This document shows, piece by piece, positions 55,508-64,000 of a DNA stretch of 64,000 bases (its first letter is position 1; every line of letters begins with the position of its first letter). Location: contig CAWJIJ010000009.1 of the NCBI GenBank assembly GCA_963842955.1, positions 248,001-312,000 on the forward strand. The letters are read 5' to 3'. Source of the DNA: JARFQW01 sp963842955. GTDB lineage: Bacteria; Pseudomonadota; Gammaproteobacteria; Steroidobacterales; XN24. The notes below the pieces were generated by a model. It made no database searches. It was given only the letters and a program-made list of their open reading frames with translations, and had not been told where the DNA came from. The position numbers and the translations under genes are program-made.

Positions 55508-56232
55508 TCGCTGAGATCCAGGCGGAACCCGATGGCCCAGGTGTCGATTTCCCCGGTTTCATAGTCGCCACGGACCCACAGCCCGCGAACCAGGCGATAG
55601 CCGATTCCGCCACCGAACAGAATGTCGCTGTCGAATTCGTTTGTGCCGATTTCGGGGTCGCCGACGTCCGAGTACCGCCCATGGGCGTGGAGTTCCAGCC
55701 GGTCGCGAATAATGGTGCGTAGCCCGAGCAGGGCGCCGAAGCCCTTGTCGTCGGAATCGAAGTTCTCGCCGGCAAAACTGCCAAAGTCCAGGTCCACGCT
55801 TTCGTAGCCCGCCTGGGCGACGATATCGGTGGTGAAGTTGAGCTGGTAGCGATAACCCAGGCCGCCGCGCAACGTGGTCAGGTCGAACTCGTCGCCAGCC
55901 TTGAACGGGCTGTCCGGGTCCTGGTTCGTGATGACGGCTTCATTATCAATATCCGTTGAGACAAAGTCGCCGTACAGGTAGAAGTTCTTCCACAGGCCCA
56001 GGCCCGCGGAGAACGTGATGCCCTCACCGCTGTCGGTTTCGACCTCCACGCTCTGCTGGAACTCGGGCTGATCCTGAACGCCCTTGCGGTCGAGGGACTG
56101 ACCGGTGAACTGCACCTCGAAAAACGAGTAGCGCGGCTCTTCGGCGAAGGCGCAGGACCCCCACCCAAGAATAATCCCGACCGCTAGCGGGGTCGTGAGC
56201 AGACCCCGGTGTTTCGACATCCAGTTGTTCAT
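55501..56232 (-). CDS. Outer-membrane beta-barrel protein
   Basis: From the ATG at 56232, which overlaps the stop of the upstream cadherin/FG-GAP gene by ATGA, the protein has 243 residues. A signal peptide (TTPLAVGIILGWGSCAFAEE) is followed by alternating amphipathic strands with aromatic girdles (YSFFEVQFTGQSLD, FYLYGDFVSTDID, LRGGLGYRYQLNF, LWVRGDYETGEIDTWAIGF). The size fits an 8-strand OmpA/OmpW/OprG-type barrel. There is no TonB box. The overlap means it is translated with the giant surface protein before it, so it may anchor or help to export it. No specific family is recognised. Confidence 0.8.
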   Translation of the reverse strand: MNNWMSKHRGLLTTPLAVGIILGWGSCAFAEEPRYSFFEVQFTGQSLDRKGVQDQPEFQQSVEVETDSGEGITFSAGLGLWKNFYLYGDFVSTDIDNEAVITNQDPDSPFKAGDEFDLTTLRGGLGYRYQLNFTTDIVAQAGYESVDLDFGSFAGENFDSDDKGFGALLGLRTIIRDRLELHAHGRYSDVGDPEIGTNEFDSDILFGGGIGYRLVRGLWVRGDYETGEIDTWAIGFRLDLSED

Positions 56233-59200
56233 TTCGTTGTGTTCCTTTGTCTTCCGCACCTGCCCATGATCAGGCCGGCTGCTCCCAGGAGCAAGCCGAG
56301 CCAGAATCCGCTCGCACCGCCGCCGCCGCCGCCAGTACCGGCGGCTGGCGCCACCCGAATAGTCCGGCTGACGGGCTGGGCCGTGTTGCCTGCCTGATCG
56401 CTGACGCTGTAGGTCACGGTATACGTTCCTACGATTGTCGCGTTGAGCGTGCTCACAATTATGACACTGGAACTGATATCGCCGTCGATGTTATCGATGG
56501 CGGTGGCGCCGGGGTCCTGGAAGGCGGACCCGGCGGGGATTTCGAGGGTGGTCTCGCCGTTTAAGGTGAGCTGTGGCGGGATGGCGTCGCCGAGGCCGAG
56601 GTCGCCGAAGGTGTCGTTGAGGAACAGGTCGGCGCCGCCGGCGATGCCGTTGGCGAAGATGAGGTCGGTGCCGGTTTCCTGGCTGAACTCGCCGGTGGCG
56701 GCACCCAGGGCGCCGGGACTGACCATCTGCTCGTCGGCGAGGGCGAAGCCGGCGCCTGATCCGTTGTAGACCTGCTGGGTTCCGGTGCTGCTGACGAACA
56801 GCAGGTCGGTGCGGTCGTCGTTGTTGAAGTCGGCGGCGAGGATGTCGTCGCTGGGCAGGTTGCCCAGGCGGACGGCGAGAGTGAAGCTGCCGCTGCCGTT
56901 GTTGAAGTAGACCGGGTTGCCGGCATCGGCCTCCACCGTGGTGGGCCGGGTGGCGAAGGCCAGGTCGGGATCGCCGTCGCCGTCGAGATCTGCGGCGACC
57001 ACGTCGGCGCTGTCGGTGGCGTTGACCTGGGCCGGGTTACCGAAGCCGCCGCCCTGGGCCAGGTAGACGGTGTCGGGGCCGCGGATGTTGGCGAACACCA
57101 GGTCGTCGAGGCCATCGTTGTTGAAGTCGGCGGCGGCCACGCCGTGGCTGTCGGCCGCGCCGAGCGCTGCGGCCTGGGTAAAGCCGGCGCTGCCGTCATT
57201 GAACCAGACGGTGTTGCCGCCGAGGTTGGCGAAGGCGATGTCGGTGAAGCCGTCGCCGTTGAAGTCGCCGGTGGCGACATCGCGGGTGTTGCCGGCGCCG
57301 AGGGTGGTGGCGGCCGAAAACGCGCCGCTGCCGTCGTTGAGCCAGACCCGGTTGACCGCGCCGCCGGCGTTGGCCAGGACCGCGTCCAGGTCGCCGTCGC
57401 CATCGAGATCGGCCAGGGCCACGCCGTTGGCGGCGCCGTAATCGGCCAGGATGGTCGCTGACCGGATTCAGGCCCCGGTCGCCGTTGCCGAAGTACACCT
57501 CCGCGGGCACGCCGGCGGCGGTGCCGAGCACGACGTCGTCGAAGCCGTCGCCGTTGAGGTCACCGGTGGCTACCGACAGGGTGGTGGAACTGCCTACGCT
57601 CTGGACCGCACCGTTGGAGAGTTCCCGGGCAACGCTGGCATAAGCTACCGCGCGGTTGTTGTCGGGGTTCGGGTCGATGGGCAGGGCGCCGATCGGGCCG
57701 ACCTCGGCAACGAGTTTCAGGTCGCCCGCGGTTCGCCGGCGTGGTGGCCAGCGACACGGCACGATCAGCACCGGCGGCCAACGGCGGCACCGGGCAGGTA
57801 AATGCGGTCGTGCCGTCTCCGGCGGCGGACAGGGCGCAGTCGCTGTTGCCCGGCTGCACGTCCAGGTCCGGACCGGAAACGGTGCCGGTCACCTGGATGC
57901 CGTCGCCCGGCGAGGGGCCGGCGTTGCTGGCCACCAGCCGCCAGGTCAGGGTGTCACCGAGCACGCCCGGCGACGGGCTGACCTCGATGGCGAGGCTCAG
58001 GTTGGCCCGGTCCTTGGCGGCGACGGTCAGCTGGAAGGTGTCGCTCACCGAGGCGCCGTCGCCGTCGGTGGCGGTGATCGTGACCGGGTAGGGTGTATCC
58101 CCGGCGTCCTCGAGGACCGGCGTGCCGCTGATCGTGCCGCTTTGCTCGTTGATCGCCAGGTTGCCGCTTTCCGGCAGCCCTTCGGCGGCATAGGACAGCG
58201 TGTCGCCGTCGTCCACGTCGATGAAGGCGGGGGCCGTCTCGATGCGGACCGGACTGTCTTCGACGACCTGAAGGTCCGGGAGCGCCTCGGTCTACCCGGG
58301 GCGCGTCATTGACCGGCGAGACGACAAGAGTCACCGAAAACGGTTCGCTGGGATCGGTGCCGTCGGAGACCTGCACCGGCACCGACAGCTCGCCGTTGAA
58401 GTCCGGGTTGGGTGTCACCCGGCTGCCCAGGGCAGTGTAGTTCTCGCCGGCGAGCACGTTGACCACGAAGTCCGCCGGGTTGCTGTTGTCGGGATCTTCG
58501 AAGACCAGGTCCGCGGGGACCAGGTTGAGGGGCTCGTCCTCGGCGGTCTCCAGCGGCCGCTGGCCGGTCACGGTCGGGGCGTCGTTGACCGCCGTCACCG
58601 TCACCTCCACGGAAACCGGATCGCTGGTGGACTCACCGTCGCTCACCGCCACGCCCACCGTCAGCACCCCGTTGAAGTCCTCCGCCGGCGTCAGCACATT
58701 GCCCGATACCGCATAGTCGGCTCCCGGCTTTACCTCAAGGAGAAGATCCGCCGGGTCCGGGGTCTCCGTGTCCGATACCTCGAAGTCCGTGATGACCAGG
58801 GCCAGGGGCGAATCTTCCGTGGTGCTCAGCACCACGCCGGGCGCCAGTCCCGTGATGGTCGGCGGGTCGTTGACCGACGTGATCGTGAACGTGACGGTTG
58901 CCTGGTCAGTGGCTCCCTCGGAGTCGCGAATCTCGTAGACAAACCGATCATCCGTCGTTTCGCTGCCGTCGTGGGTGTACGTGAACCGGCCGCTGGCCTG
59001 CAGGTCCAGGACCCCATTGCTGACGCCTTCCACAAGCCGTACTTCCGGGTTCGGATCGTCCGGATCGGTGTCATTGTCAGTAACGTCCCTGGTTATCGTT
59101 TCGCCCTCGTCCAGCGTGTAGGCGTCGTCCCGGGCGACGGGGATATCGTTGACGCCCCGAATCGTGATGGCCACGGTGGCTCGATCGGTCGCTTCGCCAT

Positions 59201-60647
59201 CGCTGACTTCGTAGACGAACGAGTCGGCCTCGCTCTCCCCGCCGTCGTGCCGATATGTAAAGGACCCGTCGGCGGCCAGGGCGAGCACGCCGTGGTCCAC
59301 GTCGTCGACCAGCCGGACGGAAAGCGGGTCCCCATCGGGGTCGCTGTCGTTGTCCAGCACGTTGCCCGCGGTCTCACCGCCCTCTGAGACGCTGATGGCG
59401 TCGTTCGCGGCCACCGGTGGATCGTTGCCCGGGGTGATACTGAGATTGACCGCAGCCGTGTCCTGCCCGCCCTGGCCGTCGCTGACCCGATAGCGGAAGG
59501 CATCTTCACTGCTGTCTGAGCCGTCATGGACATAAGTGAATGTACCGTTGCCGTTGAACTCGAGACTGCCACTGGCCGGGGCCTGGGTCAGTTCGAAGCT
59601 CAGCGGGTCGCCATCGGGGTCCTCATCATTGCCGGCAACGCTGGCCGACAGTGTGCCGCCCTGATCGAGGCTGAAGCGGTCATCGCGGGCTATCGGCGGC
59701 GCGTTGTCAGGCGCAATAGTGAACCGGACAGTGGCACCGTCCCGTCCGCCCCGGCCGTCATTCGCCCGGTAGCGGAAACTGTCCTCGGTGGTGTCCGAGC
59801 CGTTGTGCGTATAGGAGAAGCTGCCATCGGATCGAAAATCGAGGCTGCCGCTGGTTGGTCCAAGGATGAGTTCGAATGTGAGCGGATCGCCGTCAGGGTC
59901 CGAGTCATTGGCCGTGACGCTTCCTGAAACCGTGCCCCCCTGCTCGACACTGAAGCTGTCGGGCAGGGCGACTGGCGGCGAGTTTCCCGGTATGACGGCA
60001 ATTTCCACCGACGCGGTGTCCTGGCGCCCGTTACCGTCTAGCACCCGGTACCGGAACTGGTCTTCGTCCCGATCGCCTCCATTGTGAACGTACACAAACG
60101 AACCGTCACTTGAAAAGCTGACGGTGCCGTCTCGGGGGGTATTGATGAGTTCGAAGGTCAGCCGATCGCCGTCCGGGTCCTCGTCGTTCGCGGCCACGGA
60201 TGCAGAGAGCGTTCCGCCCTGGTCTACGTTGAACCTGTCGTCGCGAGCGATGGGCGGCTCGTTTTCGTCGTCATCGTCGTCCGAGCGGATAACAAACAGC
60301 ACCGAGGCGAGCCCTTCCTCGCCGTCCGGGTCGCTGGCTGCGTAGACGAAGCCGTCCTCGATCTCGCCGTCGTCATCGCCGGATCCGTCGTTGACATAGA
60401 TGAACGAGCCGTCGCCACGAAACTCCAGTGATCCCCGGTTCACTCCCGTGACCTGACGAAACGTCAACACGTCGCCGTCCGGATCGGAATCGTTGCCGGC
60501 GACCGACCCGTTGATGGCTTGTCCCGACTCCAGTTCGAAGCGATCGTCCGACGGTTCGGGAGGGGCAGCCAACGCGGGCGCTCCTCCGAAAAGCGCGAAG
60601 AGGAGGGCCGCGACGCGCGCCGAAAGACGGCATCTGCTCATGGACAA
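56229..60647 (-). CDS. Giant cadherin/VCBS- and FG-GAP-repeat surface protein A with GlyGly-CTERM-like tail (three frameshifts)
   Basis: The protein starts with a signal peptide (ARVAALLFALFGGAPALAAP) and is about 1471 aa once repaired. Residues 35-630 are about seven VCBS/cadherin-like repeats (DDRFxxxxGGTLSASVAxND, then GSFxYxHDGSD and FRYRxSDGxGG). Cadherin-like domains and a DUF11-like domain (SNAGPSPGDGIQVTG) follow, then FG-GAP repeats (DLDGDGDLDAVLANAGG and similar). An Ig-like GTYTVTYSVSDQAGN domain precedes a glycine-run tail, GGGGGGASGFWLGLLLGAAG, with basic end residues. That tail fits the GlyGly-CTERM signal recognised by rhombosortase. Three +1 breaks lie near 58295, 57735 and 57460; the paralog at 60945 is intact across all three. 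A role in calcium-dependent adhesion or matrix is likely. Confidence 0.83.
56480..58736 (-). repeat. Long near-identical repeat, copy 1 (inside surface protein A)
   Basis: This segment of about 2.26 kb is nearly identical to 61196-63449. Sequence similarity ends abruptly at both edges. Copy 1 is exactly three bases longer, and each of its three frame breaks corresponds to one extra base relative to copy 2. Confidence 0.9.
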
Positions 60648-60834
60648 TGCGTGAATAGTGGACTCGGGTCTCAGTATAGGAGGCGGACATGGGCCTCACA
60701 TAGCCCGCCCGGACAGGGTCGGAGATGGTCTTGATCACCGTCCCTGGAGAACTGCGCGATGCCTAGATAATAGGCAAGATAAAGTCGTCAACTAATTGTT
60801 TTTATGAATATTAGTAGCGCAAAGTGTATTAGTT

Positions 60835-60854
60835 CCAGACGGCCGTCCGTCTGG
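60835..60854. terminator. Perfect 8-bp hairpin between the two giant surface-protein genes
   Basis: CCAGACGG (60835-60842) and CCGTCTGG (60847-60854) form a perfect stem with a CCGT loop, in AT-rich DNA 91 nt after the stop of surface protein B. There is no uninterrupted T-run on the transcribed strand. It could be a terminator or a protein-binding site. Upstream of gene A, TTGACG at 60791-60786 (reverse strand) is a possible -35 element without a well-spaced -10. Confidence 0.4.
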
Positions 60855-60944
60855 TCAGGTGCCGGTCGGAGATCCGGCGTACAGATGCCGGCAGGGCGTT
60901 GCCAAGTCCAGGTGACGGCATTTCTTGGTCGGCACGGAGGCCGG

Positions 60945-63900
60945 TTAGGAGGCTCGAGGATCCCCTTGGCGGCGCGGAAAACGAAGCGCGGCAAATCCGG
61001 AAAGCAGCAGCAGAAATCCGAGGCCGATGGACCCGCCGCCGCCGCCGCCGGTACCCGCTGCCGGTGCTACACGCACGGTCCGGCTGATCGGACTCGCTGA
61101 ATTGCCTGCGGTGTCGGTCACGCTATAGGTGACGGTGTAGGTGCCGACGACGCTGGGGTTCAGGTTGCCCCCGGTGACCACGGCGGTGCTGATATCGCCG
61201 TCGATGTTATCGATGGCGGTGGCGCCGGGGTCCTGGAAGGCGGACCCGGCGGGGATTTCGAGGGTGGTCTCGCCGTTTAAGGTGAGCTGTGGCGGGATGG
61301 CGTCGCCGAGGCCGAGGTCGCCGAAGGTGTCGTTGAGGAACAGGTCGGCGCCGCCGGCGATGCCGTTGGCGAAGATGAGGTCGGTGCCGGTTTCCTGGCT
61401 GAACTCGCCGGTGGCGGCACCCAGGGCGCCGGGACTGACCATCTGCTCGTCGGCGAGGGCGAAGCCGGCGCCTGATCCGTTGTAGACCTGCTGGGTGCCG
61501 GTGCTGCTGACGAACAGCAGGTCGGTGCGGTCGTCGTTGTTGAAGTCGGCGGCGAGGATGTCGTCGCTGGGCAGGTTGCCCAGGCGGACGGCGAGGGTGA
61601 AGCTGCCGCTGCCGTTGTTGAAGTAGACCGGGTTGCCGGCATCGGCCTCCACCGTGGTGGGCCGGGTGGCGAAGGCCAGGTCGGGATCGCCGTCGCCGTC
61701 GAGATCCGCGGCGACCACGTCGGCGCTGTCGGTGGCGTTGACCTGGGCCGGGTTACCGAAGCCGCCGCCCTGGGCCAGGTAGACGGTGTCGGGGCCGCGG
61801 ATGTTGGCGAACACCAGGTCGTCGAGGCCATCGTTGTTGAAGTCGGCGGCGGCCACGCCGTGGCTGTCGGCCGCGCCGAGGGCTGCGGCCTGGGTAAAGC
61901 CGGCGCTGCCGTCATTGAACCAGACGGTGTTGCCGCCGAGGTTGGCGAAGGCGATGTCGGTGAAGCCGTCGCCGTTGAAGTCGCCGGTGGCGACATCGCG
62001 GGTGTTGCCGGCGCCGAGGGTGGCGGCGGCCGAAAACGCGCCGCTGCCGTCGTTGAGCCAGACCCGGTTGACCGCGCCGCCGGCGTTGGCCAGGACCGCG
62101 TCCAGGTCGCCGTCGCCATCGAGATCGGCCAGGGCCACGCCGTTGCTGCCGCTGTTATCGGGCAGGATCGCCGGGACCGGATCCAGGCCCCGGTCGCCGT
62201 TGCCGAAGTACACCTCCGCGGGCACGCCGGCGGCGGTGCCGAGCACGACGTCGTCGAAGCCGTCGCCGTTGAGGTCGCCGGTGGCCACCGACAGGGTGGT
62301 GGAACTGCCGACGCTCTGGACCGCACCGTTGGAGATCTCCCGGGCGACACTGGCATAGCCGACGGCCTGGTTGTTCTCGGGGTTGGGATCGATCGGCAGG
62401 GCGCCGGAAGGTTCCACGGTGGCCTGCAGCTTGAGATCGCCCACCGCCGCCGGCGTGGTGGCCAGCGTCACGGTGCGGTCCCCGCCGACCGCCAGCAGGG
62501 GCAGCTGGCAGACAAACGCGGTGGTGCCGTCTCCGGCGGGGGACAGGGCGCAGTCATTGTTGCCCGGCTGGACGTCCAGGTCCGGACCGGAAACGGTGCC
62601 GGTCACCTGGATGCCGTCGCCCGGCGAGGGGCCGGCGTTGCTGGCCACCAGCCGCCAGGTCAGGGTGTCACCGAGCACGCCCGGCGACGGGCTGACCTCG
62701 ATGGCGAGGCTCAGGTTGGCCCGGTCCTTGGCGGCGACGGTCAGCTGGAAGGTGTCGCTCACCGAGGCGCCGTCGCCATCGGTGGCGGTGATGGTGACCG
62801 GATAAGGCGTATCGCGGGTGTCTTCGAGCAGCGGCGTGCCGCTGATCGTGCCGTTTTGCTCGTTGATCGCCAGGCGGCCGCTTTCCGGCAGCCCTTCGGC
62901 GGCATACGTGAGCGTGTCGCCGTCGTCCACGTCGATGAAGGCGGGGGCCGTCTCGATGCGGACCGGACTGTCCTCCACGACCTGCTGGTTCGGCAGCGGG
63001 CTTTCGACCCGCGGCGCATCGTTGACCGGGGTCACCGCAATGGTCACGGCGAACGGTTCGCTGGGATCGGTGCCGTCGGAGACCTGCACCGGCACCGACA
63101 GCTCGCCGTTGAAGTCCGGGTTGGGTGTCACCCGGCTGCCCAGGGCAGTGTAGTTCTCGCCGGCGAGCACGTTGACCACGAAGTCCGCCGGGTTGCTGTT
63201 GTCGGGGTCCTCGAAGACCAGGTCCGCGGGGACCAGGTTGAGGGGCTCGTCCTCGGCGGTCTCCAGCGGCCGCTGGCCGGTCACGGTCGGGGCGTCGTTG
63301 ACCGCCGTCACCGTCACCTCCACGGAAACCGGATCGCTGGTGGACTCACCGTCGCTTACCGCCACGCCCACCGTCAGCACCCCGTTGAAGTCCTCCGCCG
63401 GCGTCAGCACATTGCCCGATACCGCATAGTCGGCTCCCGGCTTTACCTCGATGCTGAACGCGGCGGGATCAGTGGTGTCCACGTCTTCAATCTGGAAATC
63501 CGCAGGCGTCAGCGCCAGTGCGGTTTCCTCGGGCGTGGTCAGGGTGACGCCTGGAGCCGGACCGATAATTGTCGGTGGATCGTTCACTGGCGTGATGGTG
63601 TAACGAACCGTCGCCTGGGAAGTGAGTCCGCCCTGGTCCTCGATTTCGTAGACGAACGAGTCCTCGGTGGTCTCCGAACCGTCATGCACGTACGTGGCCC
63701 GACCGTCCCTCCTGAAGCTCCAGGGTGCCGTGGGTCACGTCCTGGATCACGCGGACGTCCAGCCTCCCGTCTTCCGGGTCGTTGTCGTTATCGAGAACGT
63801 TCCGGGTGAGCCGTTCGCCTTCCTCTACCGTGAACTCGTCATCGACGGCCATCGGCGCGTCGTTGACCTGGTTGACGGAAATCGTGACGGTCGCCCGGTC

Positions 63901-64000
63901 GGTATTGCCCTTGCCGTCATCGGCGAGATAGTCGAAGGAGTCGCCCTTCGTCTCGCTACCGTCATGGGTGTAGCTGAAGCTGCCGTTCGGCTGCAGGGTG
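60945..64000 (-). CDS. Giant cadherin/VCBS- and FG-GAP-repeat surface protein B with GlyGly-CTERM tail (5' partial, one frameshift)
   Basis: This paralog of protein A continues beyond the window, so its N-terminus is missing. Visible parts are two VCBS-type repeats (GSFSYTHDGSETKGDSFDY; YVHDGSETTEDSFVYE), cadherin-like domains, a DUF11-like domain, about seven FG-GAP-type units, and the Ig-like GTYTVTYSVTDTAGN. The C-terminus GGGGGGSIGLGFLLLLSGFA followed by LRFPRRQ is a textbook GlyGly-CTERM: glycine run, hydrophobic helix, basic end. That predicts processing by a rhombosortase and export by type II secretion. A +1 break lies at the CC 63711-63712 (plus coordinates); removing one base gives LELQRDGRATYVHDGSE. 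The rest is one intact frame. Confidence 0.85.
61196..63449 (-). repeat. Long near-identical repeat, copy 2 (inside surface protein B)
   Basis: This segment is the counterpart of 56480-58736 and keeps one open frame throughout. The flanking parts of the two paralogs (VCBS repeats upstream, C-terminal tails downstream) are clearly diverged, so identity is restricted to this block. Confidence 0.9.

Overview
The window looks like a GC-rich gammaproteobacterial chromosome (strongly GC-biased third codon positions; GlyGly-CTERM-type surface proteins; an AlgD that ends like the Pseudomonas enzyme; gltX close to tRNA-Ala and tRNA-Glu). Acidic, calcium-binding secreted proteins suggest an aquatic or saline habitat. 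I cannot name the genus.

Region 1 (1-24.3 kb) is a Wzx/Wzy-type exopolysaccharide locus on the + strand, with galE reversed: flippase, Wzi-like outer-membrane protein, large SLBB export protein, acetyltransferase, sulfotransferase, GDP-mannose dehydrogenase, short Wzz, glycosyltransferases, polymerase, a beta-helix carbohydrate-active protein, the WcaJ-type initiating transferase, and nucleotide-sugar enzymes (CapD-like, Ugd, UDP-xylose synthase, ManC, GalE, phosphomannomutase). Region 2 (24.5-34.8 kb) carries a large mosaic surface protein and further polymer-decorating functions: carbamoyltransferase plus SxtJ-like partner, TylF-type methyltransferase and pyruvyltransferase. The inferred product is an acidic polymer with mannuronate, glucuronate and xylose, possibly O-acetylated, sulfated, pyruvylated, carbamoylated and methylated.

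Region 3 (35.1-42.4 kb) is the most intriguing part. A Tlc/Npt-type nucleotide translocase with a C-terminal cadherin-like (CADG) domain is divergent from a signal-peptide-bearing dikinase-like protein (phosphohistidine domain followed by a PPDK/GWD-type ATP-binding domain). Two secreted class A beta-lactamase-fold serine hydrolases follow. I propose that the translocase supplies ATP to an exported dikinase; this is inference.

Region 4 (42.9-50.6 kb) has gltX, two tandem FAD oxidoreductases, tRNA-Ala and tRNA-Glu with a clear promoter and terminator, a three-copy repeat of about 170 bp, a small lipoprotein, and a Tat-exported subunit plus GMC oxidoreductase pair. Region 5 (50.7-64 kb) holds giant surface proteins: a carbohydrate-binding/SGNH mosaic, and two tandem cadherin/FG-GAP paralogs ending in GlyGly-CTERM-like tails, one coupled to an outer-membrane beta-barrel.

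At least 14 reading-frame breaks occur, all of the +1 type and mostly in short homopolymers, while protein similarity continues across each. They look like systematic single-base insertions in the sequence rather than genuine gene decay. I therefore annotate the affected genes as single genes with approximate break positions.
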